64,000 nucleotides of DNA from positions 54,085-118,084 of IMG/VR virus record IMGVR_UViG_3300044623_000784; one strand, given 5' to 3'. Below the pieces are notes generated by a model. The model did no database searches. It was not told the origin of the DNA and saw only the letters and a list, made by a program, of their open reading frames with translations. Position numbers and translations under genes: made by a program. The number at the start of each line of letters is the position of its first letter. Within the stretch, counting starts at the first letter, position 1. This stretch comes from a virus. This document shows positions 12,101 to 18,462 of this stretch, in pieces.

Positions 12101-12367
12101 TCGTGAGGTTAACTTATTTCTTTCTAAAGCATCAGTAAAATGCTCTGTACTTGTTGTAACTGTTCGCATTGATGCTTGGAATTGTCCAGTAGCATTTATG
12201 CTGTTCATCAAGTTCTGTGCTTGATTTGCTGCCACTGCTGCTGCTGCAGTGCCAGACTTTGCCATCTGTGTATGGAAGGCTGATATTTGACGTTGTAGAA
12301 GTTTTAGACTTGCTAAAGCATCAGACGTATCAATATTTACATGAATATTGGATTCTACATCAGCCAT
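3098..12367 (-). CDS. Giant tail tape measure protein with LysM and kinase-like segment
   Basis: 3089 aa, the largest gene here; it sets tail length and sits inside the tail tube before DNA ejection. At the family's rough 0.15 nm per residue it predicts a tail near 450 nm. Visible parts: a TP901-type core at about 175-480; hydrophobic stretches near 545-580, 1510-1580 and 1760-1815 (the last very Gly/Ala-rich); two TPGE motifs (VPSMLTPGEAVIP near 685, VPAMLTPGEFVM near 3010); a possible kinase-like insert at about 1040-1280; an Ala/Glu/Lys rigid-helix repeat at about 2763-2900; a LysM peptidoglycan-binding domain at about 2919-2968 (TYVVKPGDTLSGIASQHGIS). It follows the tail chaperone genes, as expected. 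Confidence 0.95.
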   Translation of the reverse strand: MADVESNIHVNIDTSDALASLKLLQRQISAFHTQMAKSGTAAAAVAANQAQNLMNSINATGQFQASMRTVTTSTEHFTDALERNKLTSREYFRYTGAATKTFGKLFRSEFETINKVARERVKDIQTQYIKLGRGANGALQAIAVRPLTLDMKNLGTQTAIAAQRQQLLNQLLKQGSTNLLNFGKNTQWAGRQLMVGFTVPLAMLGTTAAKTFMKLEEQAIRFKRVYGEMFTSQEETDAMVKQIQTLAKEYTKYGVAVEETMKMAADAAAMGKQGAELTAQVVQATRLAVLGGVEQTQALETTISVTNAFGVAAEDLAKKIDFLNAVENQTVVSIEDLTIAIPKAGPVVQQLGGDVEDLAFFLTAMKEGGINASEGANALKSGLASLINPSKKASAFLGDLGVNITGIVEANKGDIKATVVGFAQALDTLDPLNRARAIEQLFGKFQFSRLSTLFQNVTAQGTQAQRVLALTQATTEELSILSQRELDKIQNTTTYKFKKSMEDLKVAIAPVGEQFLKALTPIVEFVGKILDKFNNLGDGSKKFLTIFTVAVAGIGPVLLMTFGLIANAVANIIKMFASMKSMYNRTGGASKVLGEQTNYLTKEQLEASAVAASLDQVHQRLRQTFTSEATAVNALANAYKRAIAAQMGFTGPAKGGKGSQARRKYSTGTTRVPGSGNQDTVPSMLTPGEAVIPAEVAQDPRFKPIISAMVNKRLQGFNEGTDEVTQSGKAKSKVKSKPDTVFAHATGNSKVDLNNVPDEFKEKAQTLKVRGFEKGTTYTAVGFDIPESLHKDLTHNRANLVEYLEEIKKPRSVQTMTSKLMGPPSNMSPTKAAQTADQIRTNLIKALEAIPRVPLGDGSHSIPLIGDKDVYSRMGNIKSGILGGLARDPRHAGGVSALLAPQGLTSFQKPKMVYNSTATAKELYEAVEKSKSKPNTKASAKRLFDHYPGQIVKVSRDAKGNIIAYERPEVSARTNELKKTMNNAVLEDGAFKGGRSDGSSGTIKVASVSGKRSQAALLALQKLEDAKAAGKPITKYREQLSVGTGFSNVGAKHLSGVHITEDGRKVYVKPMIDEKSAMAELRATRIAREVHGLETPKQELRLIQDPITGKTMYALESEFNPKFDPETIPKKFSKKQYIKQLLAAGLRGDKDLKRGNLGGNVLTDVGPAGVFSKASGARDYAEKMPSLEEMTKTNLSGVKGDAAARSPFWFGNQTADIAKSMSAEQFESAMKKEVKKSIANLEKLIPKLQLSDAERPLYTSMLDRLKEKVDWKSIHKLHTSIAIKPDEVLQDDKTGKITKPKTEKLPANVKSSAGKKDKLMTQEPEGKSIVQGIPKKVGRFVMPGKANAPEARVTSSTALIDGARGSIAEAKAVGANIGTNISQSAAAASRTLLYGTGPIDAEAKSVRRQLEKQERVRAKTQARINANKTSMYGTTGLIDPVMRGKRKQAELAEKRSRLAEKVAYQQQVISERAAAEAKRRTPSGRIKAFVQNRQDKRAANLAAGKQSRISMGGALGVASGAAMIGSMAPGKVGEISQKVMMPLMGLSMILPMLKSPTSAVIAGLMVAVGSFVALRMAFDKAADQVLQEGEKFKGSSSAIQAIAEFSGKVTASEQMDLKRKNSFSMLGPATGKTSYGEAFVQTEEGKALTGRLAKQSAAGKGNEAAKDLTGQLSASLMSGAIDMSQAKSLAMNAARQAGDMSIGIKVIAQLESLLGPNGENLVNDPLNIRINMINENKKNLDNSIKNIKNTDPITKLAGRKNVQIAGIGASALGGAAAGAGIGGMIGGPIGAVIGAGIGTAAGAVLGFLASKKFAKRAGALGAAYAVDAKIAMEQNKELLDSFDLQYQKKIELLRTQGKINEAEALQTKYINERDKLTDAQGKLQGDIVAQYDSAGGLQESMMNGMKKATAARYKNDPNQLAYTPVVDQQAADLVSSGLITKGQEFLIQAKMASGDLPPSVLKNLLFLATDNTAIAPKIMEIITKFSGATAETIGVAAENILDAKGDVNTTVQTEFVTRVQAFEKDSDALDFAKNMIKLNNLNTVIPSDVLVSYYTNESPESKAAYEKLNSMFDQIETKKNIDVPFVYDLIPELKTDKTDAFDEKYFDTLTDDQKKTYTYTVASLINVPAPQIVATKDYQDWLKQDEVIAGKRYGGGQYKGLPEAMMIAHYTEQQGFKAVVDNKQVDTNIPGNSTGTGTGSKVQASPLDDLVKKLRDVRKNQIKVTEGWAASRKALDGLFGGKKTIDVFSGIENDLRGLGGSQDFIELIVGMDPKEYEKRKNSLFKFDNKGNIIGLKRDAKNIQEALNSITMGEWNSSMESETKAISDQSKAMDKLSKLGVPVADAYELVSNKAYAQAIANGVTEKSLGKLITKYNALTVAQKASASIQDTKTATSQLKNDRLQEQRLKQMAAGGNGLDAFAISSDNELKALEVSIFNQKKNVAKLEAKAKKTKDKADIKAAEDAAKLLAEAEAAMNERITELKKTVGLYEDLFNDLFSNVMDSFDAEERKLQIDFEMNIDNKKANAEIEKAQNEIAAMQYLSDDKEAALKAIEDQEQAINEKYDKRIEALDAVEKANANIANQQKGQLTLAEALTSGDIAAAARAAQEMRAQEAADAVTKQKDAVEQSRKYELSTATGFDKQGSKDPKLGQLKTRKQLEKEIKEIQDKIFEKEEAAIEPQQEFLRLKQIALKEDIAGIKIAGLSREAWEQIQSNVEIARIRALDFVKGIESAMKALDQGLTDLTKFQAKDLIAKYGVQTQPVNTAAADRAAAEAAAKAAAEAAAKAAAEAAAKAAAEAAAKAAADKAAAEAAAKAAAEKAAAEGKSAAEQAAAAEAARKAAEAKAKAEAEARAAAEAAAKAAAEKAATEKAAAEAKAAAEKAAAEAAAKAAADAAAAAVDNASDSPSYSVIPKTATTYVVKPGDTLSGIASQHGISLEELLDANPKFTTDPKYKGGSMIWSGTTVKIPGGGSGGGSGGGFGMQMAAMGGLINPMKFAFGGFAKGTDTVPAMLTPGEFVMSKYAVDAHGVNTMKAINSGQPTGGAVYNNTYTLTVNAKTNANPNEIAQAVMSTIKQVDDRRIRGIGINGR
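3666..4075 (-). repeat. Ala-rich helical repeat inside tape measure gene
   Basis: About 410 bases of tandem GCA/GCT-type codons coding repeated AAAEAAAKAA units (tape measure residues about 2763-2900). The pattern resembles EAAAK rigid helical linkers. The repeats keep the opposite strand open too (an Ala/Ser/Phe-rich frame), which I treat as a shadow, not a gene. Confidence 0.8.
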
Positions 12368-12385
12368 CCATTAACACCTCTTTAT

Positions 12386-12709
12386 TTAGTTATTTGCAAG
12401 ATTGCCAAGTAGTGATGCGTCAGAAAGTTTAATTCCTGATGCCTCTTCGACAATCTTGTATACTGTTGGAAGGTCTAGATTTTCTTCTAGTGCTTCCTTG
12501 TCTTCTGCCAATTCTGGCTTGTATTGCTTCATTGCTATTTGAACGCAGTCCATGAGTAAATCCATAGACTTTTCATTATCTTCTGCGACCTTTGCAATAT
12601 CTTCAAACTTCTTCATGAACGGACGTAGCAAAGAGATCTTAAGTGGTCTTACCTTGATCTTAGTGCCATCAATTAGTGTTACTGTCTTTTCTTCAGTGGC
12701 GGTTGCCAT
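12386..12709 (-). CDS. Tail assembly chaperone, short form (G-like)
   Basis: 107 aa, immediately before the tape measure gene. The start ATG at 12709 has a perfect AGGAGG at the right spacing, and an extended -10 (TGGTATAAT) lies about 30 bases further up, so it has its own promoter. The sequence is a clear paralogue of the N-terminal half of the next gene upstream (shared MAT start, LREF/LRPF segment, IAMQQY/IAMKQY, DLPT-IY/VY, GIKI/GIKL), but ends at residue 107 with LLGNLANN. Family knowledge: siphophages make a short G and a long GT chaperone that coat the tape measure during tail assembly. Here the short form is a separate gene. Confidence 0.8.
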   Translation of the reverse strand: MATATEEKTVTLIDGTKIKVRPLKISLLRPFMKKFEDIAKVAEDNEKSMDLLMDCVQIAMKQYKPELAEDKEALEENLDLPTVYKIVEEASGIKLSDASLLGNLANN

Positions 12710-12764
12710 TTATTCCTCCTTATAAGGTTTAGTTAATTATACCATAGCGCAGGCTTATTTTTGA

Positions 12765-13445
12765 CTAATCGTAAGTCTCATAATCAAGTCCCATGCCTAT
12801 TCCAAAACCAGCCCTCTCAGCATTTGCGCCTTGTAAAGCCAGAATATCATTTCCATCTCCAGCAGCACCTTTACTAAATACTCTGGCCTTCATATCTTCC
12901 CATTCATTACCCCTGCCGTTGTTTTTATCTAAATCTACACCCTGCATGGCAGCAGAAAACTTTTTGTCACTATAGTCTAGTTCTCTTTTTATTTTTAAAG
13001 TTGCTGTTAACTCTTGCATAGACATTGATGATTCTAATTCGTCATAGTCTTTCCATATGCCAATTAAAAAAACTTCTGACTCTAGTTTTGCCAAATCTAA
13101 TGTATCCCAAGAAGATCCACTATCAACGGCTTGTTCTTTAACAGGCTCTTCTGACTTTTCATTAATTTTTATTCCTGCAGCAATATCAATAACATCGTAG
13201 ATAGTTGGCAAGTCTAGGCTGTCTTCTAAATCATCAATAGTTTTAATTGATGGGCAGTACTGCTGCATTGCAATAAGAGCGCAGTGGGCCAGGATAGATA
13301 TTGATTCGTCGTCAGTCTTTGCTTCCTTGATTGTTTCAAAGGTATCTAAAAACTCTCTTAGATATTTTATTTTTAGTGGGGCAGCAATAACAACCCTATC
13401 GTCTACTAGGTATATTTTTTTTGTGTCATATATTTTTGTTGCCAT
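12765..13445 (-). CDS. Tail assembly chaperone, long form (GT-like)
   Basis: 226 aa from the ATG at 13445 (MATKIYDTKK). That start is preferred over a GTG ten codons earlier because a -10 box TGGTATACT ends 6 nt before it, which implies a leaderless mRNA. Residues 1-100 match the short chaperone downstream; residues about 120-205 add a second domain (LAKLESEVFLIGIWKDYDEL, KRELDYSDKKFSAAMQGVDL) typical of the T part that actinophages usually reach by ribosomal frameshift. Here G and T domains are fused in one frame with no slip needed. It probably recruits the tape measure and tube protein during tail assembly. Confidence 0.8.
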   Translation of the reverse strand: MATKIYDTKKIYLVDDRVVIAAPLKIKYLREFLDTFETIKEAKTDDESISILAHCALIAMQQYCPSIKTIDDLEDSLDLPTIYDVIDIAAGIKINEKSEEPVKEQAVDSGSSWDTLDLAKLESEVFLIGIWKDYDELESSMSMQELTATLKIKRELDYSDKKFSAAMQGVDLDKNNGRGNEWEDMKARVFSKGAAGDGNDILALQGANAERAGFGIGMGLDYETYD

Positions 13446-13448
13446 TAT

Positions 13449-13460
13449 ATAAGTATACCA
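13449..13460 (-). promoter_or_regulatory. Extended -10 promoter for leaderless long chaperone mRNA
   Basis: Read on the minus strand: TGG followed by TATACT (13457-13452), six bases, then ATG at 13445. No Shine-Dalgarno sequence is present. The geometry matches leaderless promoters known from actinobacteria. Confidence 0.6.
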
Positions 13461-13467
13461 AACAGAA

Positions 13468-13493
13468 AGGCCCAACCCCGAAGGATTGAGCCT
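13468..13493 (-). terminator. Hairpin with UUCG tetraloop after the major tail protein gene
   Basis: An 11-bp stem (AGGCTCAATCC / GGGTTGGGCCT, two G-U pairs) closes a TTCG tetraloop, immediately after the tail tube gene and just before the next promoter. The following sequence is only moderately T-rich (CTTTCTGTTTGG), so it may be a terminator or an mRNA-stabilising 3' end for the abundant tube protein message. Confidence 0.7.
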
Positions 13494-13509
13494 CTCATAT
13501 TAAGTTGTA

Positions 13510-14169
13510 TTATGCTGATGGTGCTGCGAGTGTGCGGTCTACGATCTTACCGTATGACGCATTGTCATTTGGAAGAAGACGGAATGAAACTTCAAACATT
13601 GAAGCCTCGTCACGCTTTGCAGATACTGTTACATTCTCAATTGAGAGTGCACGGTATGCTACGTAGATTCTTTCCTTGTTGATCGATGCTGAACCAGATC
13701 CTGGTCCTACTGCTACGATACCACGCTCTAGTGGAACGTCGCCAATATCTCCTGCAGACATTCTTAGTGTCGATAGGTTAGATCCTGTTGCGATTTCCTC
13801 ATTTGATGCAATTGCTACTAGAAGATTTTCTAGTGTTGCCTCTGCAAAAGATGTATTTAGATTAACTGTCATACCTTGCTTGAATAAACGAGCAACGTCG
13901 AGAAGTTGATCTACTGCTACATCACCAAAGTCTGGCTGGAATGCGAGTTCCAAACCATTCGATGTGTATCCTATATTTGTGTAGTCAGTGTCATTTGACA
14001 AAGTTTCCTTATAAGATGTTGTGGATGCTGTCATTGCTGGAAGATCTGTTGACGCTTGAGCGTCAGTAATTAATCCAGTATTTGATACGTATCCGATTGG
14101 GCCATCATGCGTAAATAGTGCTGCTGCACCTACGATAATGTTACTACTTGAACCACGGCTGTATGCCAT
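13510..14169 (-). CDS. Major tail tube protein
   Basis: 219 aa from the ATG at 14169, chosen because AGAGGTGA lies 7 nt upstream; an earlier GTG would overlap that ribosome site. It forms the stacked rings of the tail tube. Size, position between the tail terminator and the tail chaperones, and a beta-rich sequence with FEVSFRLLPNDNASYGK near the C-terminus all fit. It has a separate promoter (TATAAT at 14223-14218) and a strong 3' hairpin, as expected for a highly expressed structural gene. No Ig-like extension is visible. Confidence 0.85.
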   Translation of the reverse strand: MAYSRGSSSNIIVGAAALFTHDGPIGYVSNTGLITDAQASTDLPAMTASTTSYKETLSNDTDYTNIGYTSNGLELAFQPDFGDVAVDQLLDVARLFKQGMTVNLNTSFAEATLENLLVAIASNEEIATGSNLSTLRMSAGDIGDVPLERGIVAVGPGSGSASINKERIYVAYRALSIENVTVSAKRDEASMFEVSFRLLPNDNASYGKIVDRTLAAPSA

Positions 14170-14217
14170 ATATTTCACCTCTTTCGTTTTATTAAAAGGG
14201 CTTGTTTCCTCACCTTA

Positions 14218-14223
14218 ATTATA
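14218..14223 (-). promoter_or_regulatory. -10 box of the tail tube promoter
   Basis: TATAAT on the minus strand, about 50 bases before the tail tube start. The transcript would have a short leader with an AGAGGTGA ribosome site. A 6-bp inverted repeat (ACCCTT / AAGGGT, 14226-14241) at the end of the preceding gene may be a weak terminator for upstream transcription. Confidence 0.55.
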
Positions 14224-14233
14224 ACACCCTTTA

Positions 14234-14767
14234 TTAAGGGTTTAGTTCTAGAGGATGCCAGTCGTAGTCTATGATTATCTTATTCCCAGCATAAGTACGG
14301 GCTGTGCCAAAGTCAACAATGTCTCTTGTCTCTTCTAGTTGATAGATCTTAAAATTATGGAAATACACAGGCTTAGAATCTAAGGTTTCATAATCTAGGT
14401 TTGCCACTGCCCACTCGTTTAGGTCTTGTGCTGAGTCATCTGCATTATCAAGCAAATCACTTACTTGCTGTTGAACCTTTATCATGTTTGCTTGTGCTGC
14501 CTCACCTACAGAATAAAAATAGTATAGCAACTGTTCACACTTGATGTATGGGAATGGAGTCCTTCTCATTTTAAACATTCTGTCATATACTCCAAACACA
14601 CCATTACTTTGTGGAAATGTTTCTGTCAATGAATCAATTTCTGTTGGTAGTGTTGGAAAAAAATACGTTGTTCCAACGCTTGTATTTGTATCTGGGTCAA
14701 AGTTTGGGCTTATCTTGGCTGCCAAGTAAGCATTAATAATTGTAGGTGGATGATGAATTGTAGCCAT
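14234..14767 (-). CDS. Tail terminator / tail completion protein
   Basis: 177 aa, immediately upstream of the tail tube gene, where siphophages encode the protein that stops tube growth and joins the head. It starts at the last base of the preceding stop (TAATG). The sequence is mixed alpha/beta with LTETFPQSNGVFGVYDRMFK near the middle and a C-terminal DYDWHPLELNP. No enzyme motif or membrane segment is seen. The assignment is by synteny and size. Confidence 0.65.
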   Translation of the reverse strand: MATIHHPPTIINAYLAAKISPNFDPDTNTSVGTTYFFPTLPTEIDSLTETFPQSNGVFGVYDRMFKMRRTPFPYIKCEQLLYYFYSVGEAAQANMIKVQQQVSDLLDNADDSAQDLNEWAVANLDYETLDSKPVYFHNFKIYQLEETRDIVDFGTARTYAGNKIIIDYDWHPLELNP

Positions 14768-15441
14768 TATGCACCCAACCCTGCGTTAGCAATCCAGCGA
14801 TATCCAGTTGCTATGCCCTTAGATCTACCCAAATTTTTTCCTGCTGGCAGATCTTTTTTGTATACCTGTGGATTTTCAAGATATCTTGCTATCCCGCTTG
14901 TTCTTAAGAATGCTTGTGAAAAATATCTATTAAAGAACATATCAAAGGTTTTTTCAAAACCACCCTCAACTTGTGTTCCTCCAGGATTTAAAACTTCAAC
15001 TGGGCCACGAGTAAAGACTGTTTCTCCATTGTCATCAAATGCCAAAACTTGTGCAGCCCTTGGTCTAATTGTAACTGGAATACCATTTTCCATAATTCTG
15101 GCCTTGTCATAAAAAGGTGTTCGTGATCCATCCTTGATTGATCTTGACTGACTAAAAGATGATTTAAAAGATAGTCCTAAATTACTGACTGTGTAAGATA
15201 TGTCGTAAAGCCTTGCTTCTGGACTTCCAGTTAGATTCCACTCATATATGTGATGAAGCATCTCTGGGTTTACTCTTGCGTTAGAGTCTATAAATTCTTT
15301 CATTACTTCAACAGTTTCCATTCCCAGAGTTTTTAAAAATACTGTCTTGCCTTTGTGTACCCCATCTAAAAATCCAATAGAGTAGTTAACTATATTATTC
15401 ATATCTTTTTTAAACTGCTTTGAGTTAAATGTTGTTATCAT
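14767..15441 (-). CDS. Neck / tail-completion protein (HK97 gp10-like position)
   Basis: 224 aa, third of four small overlapping genes between capsid and tail tube. The N-terminal 60 residues are helical (FKKDMNNIVNYSIGFLDGV), then a positively charged middle and an aromatic C-terminus (YRWIANAGLGA). Overlap with both neighbours points to coupled translation in the head-tail connector module. Family knowledge places HK97-gp10-type proteins here, but I rely on order rather than a diagnostic motif. Confidence 0.6.
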   Translation of the reverse strand: MITTFNSKQFKKDMNNIVNYSIGFLDGVHKGKTVFLKTLGMETVEVMKEFIDSNARVNPEMLHHIYEWNLTGSPEARLYDISYTVSNLGLSFKSSFSQSRSIKDGSRTPFYDKARIMENGIPVTIRPRAAQVLAFDDNGETVFTRGPVEVLNPGGTQVEGGFEKTFDMFFNRYFSQAFLRTSGIARYLENPQVYKKDLPAGKNLGRSKGIATGYRWIANAGLGA

Positions 15442-15887
15442 ACATCACCTGACTGATTCTCTGATCTTCTTATTACTAACTTGTAGGATTCTACAGTTCC
15501 AAACGGTCCAGTAAAAGGCTCAAAGGTTGCTATTTCAAAAAGTGTGCCTTTACCAGATCTAGGACCAGATGTCTCCATGTAGATAAGGTTACCTTCTTGA
15601 TCTTTAATGTCAGATATCAAGATATTGGTTAAAGCATTCTTACTATCAAGAGAAGAGATTCTGATATCAGACTTTGATCTTCCGACAAGAATTGAATTTT
15701 GTGTAATGTTGACATTTGGCTTTACTTCTTCTTTAAATGCAGAACCTCCAGTACTAAAACTACATGCAAAAACTCTATCTAAAACCCAGTGCTTTTTGAT
15801 TGAACCAAAGTCTCCTTGTTCTACTATTGGATGATATACAGATGCCTGCATTGGAAACATGAAGTCGGGGCTTTCGCAAACTGTCAT
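15438..15887 (-). CDS. Head-tail connector (stopper-like) protein
   Basis: 149 aa, beta-rich, with N-terminal DFMFPMQASVYHP and a C-terminal strand pair ending VIRRSENQSGDV. It overlaps the genes on both sides by 1-4 nt. In siphophages the second small gene after the capsid usually encodes the stopper that plugs the DNA exit channel. Position and length fit; there is no independent motif. Confidence 0.55.
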   Translation of the reverse strand: MTVCESPDFMFPMQASVYHPIVEQGDFGSIKKHWVLDRVFACSFSTGGSAFKEEVKPNVNITQNSILVGRSKSDIRISSLDSKNALTNILISDIKDQEGNLIYMETSGPRSGKGTLFEIATFEPFTGPFGTVESYKLVIRRSENQSGDV

Positions 15888-16783
15888 TACAATACCCCAA
15901 GTTTTGTAATAGACTTAGTATACTTTGAAAGTATCTTGTCTACAATTATGTTTCCCGTTCCTTCGAAAAGACCCTTATCAAACTGAATTCTATATTGATC
16001 TGTGTTATAAGAAGAAATAAATCTTTTGTAATAATCTAACTTTCCACACTCTAGATCGTGAATGAGCATCTCTGTTGCTCTAACAATATCTGATGGAACT
16101 GATGTGTACCCATACTCAACAGTTATTAAGTAATCCCAGGTCTTACCAAACCCTCTATAAATAAACTGTGGGTCCAGAGAATCTGATGCTGCTGCTGGTA
16201 AAACTAGTGGAGAAGATTCTGCACGATTAATGTTGTCTGATGATTTCTCAATGATTGCTGTTTTATCTGATGAGACTTCGTATTCTCTATCTTCTACTAA
16301 CTTATTGTTTTCATATACCGCCAAAACTTTCTTTACATCATCCCAGATTGGTAGGTAGTCTGCTCCAGTACCTGTAAAATGTAAAACTTTTTTCTTATAG
16401 TAAAATCCTTCTGTAACTATTGAGTCAATGATTGCTCTTGCAATTTCTTCATTTGCTGTGTAGGTAGCAATGTCTGATGCTGTAGACGCTTTTGTTGATG
16501 GGTCTACATAGGGTCTTACAATTTCATAAGTTTCATCCTGAAGAATTACTTCTCCAACTGCTCCAAGATTTTTAACAATTTCAACTCTATAGGAAGAGTC
16601 GTAGTTTCCTGGCAAAGATATATCAATAATGTTTCCTGATGATTTATTTAAAAAGGTTAGTGTCGATACTGAAAGATCCGCCATATCTGTTACGTTGGCG
16701 GTTATAGTTGATGATGTTATTCCCGCAGGAACTAAAAAATCAACAGAGATTTCTGCATATGGCGAAACTCTCAATATCTCCAT
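15887..16783 (-). CDS. Head-tail adaptor protein
   Basis: 298 aa. An N-terminal beta domain (residues 1-95) is followed by a helical domain from about 100, with TANEEIARAIIDSIV and a C-terminal helix-rich part (IVRATEMLIHDLECGKLDYYKRFISSYNT) typical of gp6/gp15-like adaptor rings that dock on the portal. It starts 6 nt after the preceding stop. The two-domain build is longer than minimal adaptors of about 100-130 aa, so the N-terminal half is an addition of unknown role. Confidence 0.6.
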   Translation of the reverse strand: MEILRVSPYAEISVDFLVPAGITSSTITANVTDMADLSVSTLTFLNKSSGNIIDISLPGNYDSSYRVEIVKNLGAVGEVILQDETYEIVRPYVDPSTKASTASDIATYTANEEIARAIIDSIVTEGFYYKKKVLHFTGTGADYLPIWDDVKKVLAVYENNKLVEDREYEVSSDKTAIIEKSSDNINRAESSPLVLPAAASDSLDPQFIYRGFGKTWDYLITVEYGYTSVPSDIVRATEMLIHDLECGKLDYYKRFISSYNTDQYRIQFDKGLFEGTGNIIVDKILSKYTKSITKLGVL

Positions 16784-16789
16784 CTTTAA

Positions 16790-17215
16790 TTATCCAAAAG
16801 CCTTCTGGACTTCTTCTGGTGAAGCAATGCGAACATGCCCCCGAGTTAGCCATTTATTTGCTTGTGCTTTTGTAACAATGTTGTATCCCTTAGTAAGTGA
16901 GCCAACCTCTTCCCAACGAACGCTTTTTGTTGAGTGAAGTGCCACCTTTTCTAAAAGGTCTACATCTGTGTTAATTGTCTTGCTTGGGCCGTCTGCTGCC
17001 ATTGATCCAATAGCACCTGTCTCTGTAAAGCCTAGTGCTTGAACTGGCTCTACTACTGCTGGTGCTTCTACTGCTGGTGCTTCTACTACTGGCTCAACTA
17101 CAGGCTCTGCTACAGGAACATGTTCTACTGGTGCCTCTACTACTGGCGCATCCACATGTGCTTGCTCTTCAGCATTGTCTACTGAAAACGGCTTATTGTA
17201 ATTATTATTTTCCAT
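16790..17215 (-). CDS. Small head protein with Val/Pro/Ala-rich arm
   Basis: 141 aa, directly after the major capsid gene and with its own promoter. Residues about 18-62 are a low-complexity arm of repeated APVVEAP/EPVVEAP units; residues about 75-141 form a compact domain (WEEVGSLTKGYNIVTKAQAN). GGAGG sits at good spacing before the ATG. A disordered arm plus a small fold next to the capsid gene suggests a head decoration or head-tail linker protein. The function is inferred. Confidence 0.6.
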   Translation of the reverse strand: MENNNYNKPFSVDNAEEQAHVDAPVVEAPVEHVPVAEPVVEPVVEAPAVEAPAVVEPVQALGFTETGAIGSMAADGPSKTINTDVDLLEKVALHSTKSVRWEEVGSLTKGYNIVTKAQANKWLTRGHVRIASPEEVQKAFG

Positions 17216-17254
17216 TGTATCCTCCTTGTTTGTATTATATCATTAAAGTATTAA

Positions 17255-17284
17255 GGGGGACAGGAGAGTGAACTCCCGCCCCCC
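17255..17284 (-). terminator. Terminator hairpin after the major capsid gene
   Basis: 12-bp stem (GGGGGGCGGGAG / CTCCTGTCCCCC with two G-U pairs) and 6-base loop, 21 bases after the capsid stop, then a moderately T-rich stretch. A new extended -10 (TGATATAAT, near 17236-17244) follows, so capsid transcripts appear to be separated from the downstream gene. Confidence 0.75.
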
Positions 17285-17305
17285 ATTAAAGGTACTGTTT
17301 ACAGA

Positions 17306-18439
17306 TTATGAATCTGAAGCAGCGTCAGCGAATGCGATTGCATCCTCTTCTTCCCAGTTGATTCCGAAGCGAACGAATACAGTGTATTCAATTGTATCCT
17401 TCTTCGCTACGTACTCACGGTTTACAGTGATGTCTCTTTGGAATCCCCATACACGGTTTGCAGGGAATGTCAAATCGATATAGCCTGCTGGGTAGTAAGG
17501 AACTTCCTGAACTTCAATTCCGAGAACACGAGTTGTACGTGCTCCACCGAATGTCTGTCCGATACCATCAAGGTATGATTGGCGGTTTGCCTGGGTTGAT
17601 CCTGGGACCTGTCCAGCAAATGCTTCTGCTACTGCATCAGCAAGTGTACCGTTGTTCTTAACGATTCCACCGAATGCATCTGTACCTGCGTAGAACTTAA
17701 GATTGTTCTTAAGTGCACGGTACTTACGTGGCATTGCATTGATGATGCCCTGCATTACATCAGGTGTCCAAGCATTATCTGCTACGGTTACTACTGACTC
17801 ATGTGCATCTCCGTTTGTCTTTGCCTTATTTACAAAGCCATCCATGATTGACAAGAATGATCCTGTTGCACCATCACCATTGATAGCGAGATCTTCGATA
17901 TCATTTGCGAATGCGTTGGTCATCAAGCGTACTAAGTGATCTTCTAGAGCGTCACCTTCTACACCATCTTCCAATGATTCTGCTGTTACTTCCCAATCAA
18001 GACGAATCTTCTTGGTAGTAAGTTCGACCTTAGAGAATGTTGCGCCTGTGTTTGTGTATGTACCAATTGCTTGCGCTGCTGCACGAATTACACGCTCACC
18101 GACATTTACCTTCTCAAGTTCCATTGAATTAGCCTTCATTGTTACACGACGGCCATCCTTTGCTAATACTGTAGCGTCCCAAACATAGTCGATAAAACGA
18201 CGTGCCTGCTCGGGGCGCAAAATTCCAGAAGCCGCTGAACCACTAGGGTTAACAGCGTTTGCTCCGCTTGTAGATCCAAGAGTTGCTGTTGGAATGTTAC
18301 CAAGTGTATCTGCACCTGGGTTTGCTACTCCACCAATTCCACCTGATGCGAAAGCACCTTGGCCCTGGTAAAGTCCTGGTGCTGTTCCACCTAGATCTGA
18401 ACCTGCGCCTGGCTGGTTTTTGATTATTTCTTCTGACAT
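17306..18439 (-). CDS. Major capsid protein (HK97 fold expected)
   Basis: 377 aa from the ATG at 18439, chosen because AGGAGGTGA lies directly before it; an upstream in-frame ATG at 18466 overlaps the protease stop but has no such site. It forms the icosahedral shell. A Gly-rich N-terminal arm (to about 75) is followed by LRPEQARRFIDYVWDATVL and a domain with DWEVTAESLEDGVEGDALED, MTNAFANDIEDLAINGDG and VQEVPYYPAGYIDLTFPANRV, a pattern usual for phage capsid proteins. It follows protease/scaffold and portal genes and ends at a strong terminator. Confidence 0.93.
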   Translation of the reverse strand: MSEEIIKNQPGAGSDLGGTAPGLYQGQGAFASGGIGGVANPGADTLGNIPTATLGSTSGANAVNPSGSAASGILRPEQARRFIDYVWDATVLAKDGRRVTMKANSMELEKVNVGERVIRAAAQAIGTYTNTGATFSKVELTTKKIRLDWEVTAESLEDGVEGDALEDHLVRLMTNAFANDIEDLAINGDGATGSFLSIMDGFVNKAKTNGDAHESVVTVADNAWTPDVMQGIINAMPRKYRALKNNLKFYAGTDAFGGIVKNNGTLADAVAEAFAGQVPGSTQANRQSYLDGIGQTFGGARTTRVLGIEVQEVPYYPAGYIDLTFPANRVWGFQRDITVNREYVAKKDTIEYTVFVRFGINWEEEDAIAFADAASDS

Positions 18440-18462
18440 ATTGTCACCTCCTAGTGATTTGT

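Noticed and set aside
12700-12770. Programmed frameshift joining the two tail chaperones
   Set aside because: A stop, promoter and ribosome site separate them, and the long form already contains the second domain in frame.
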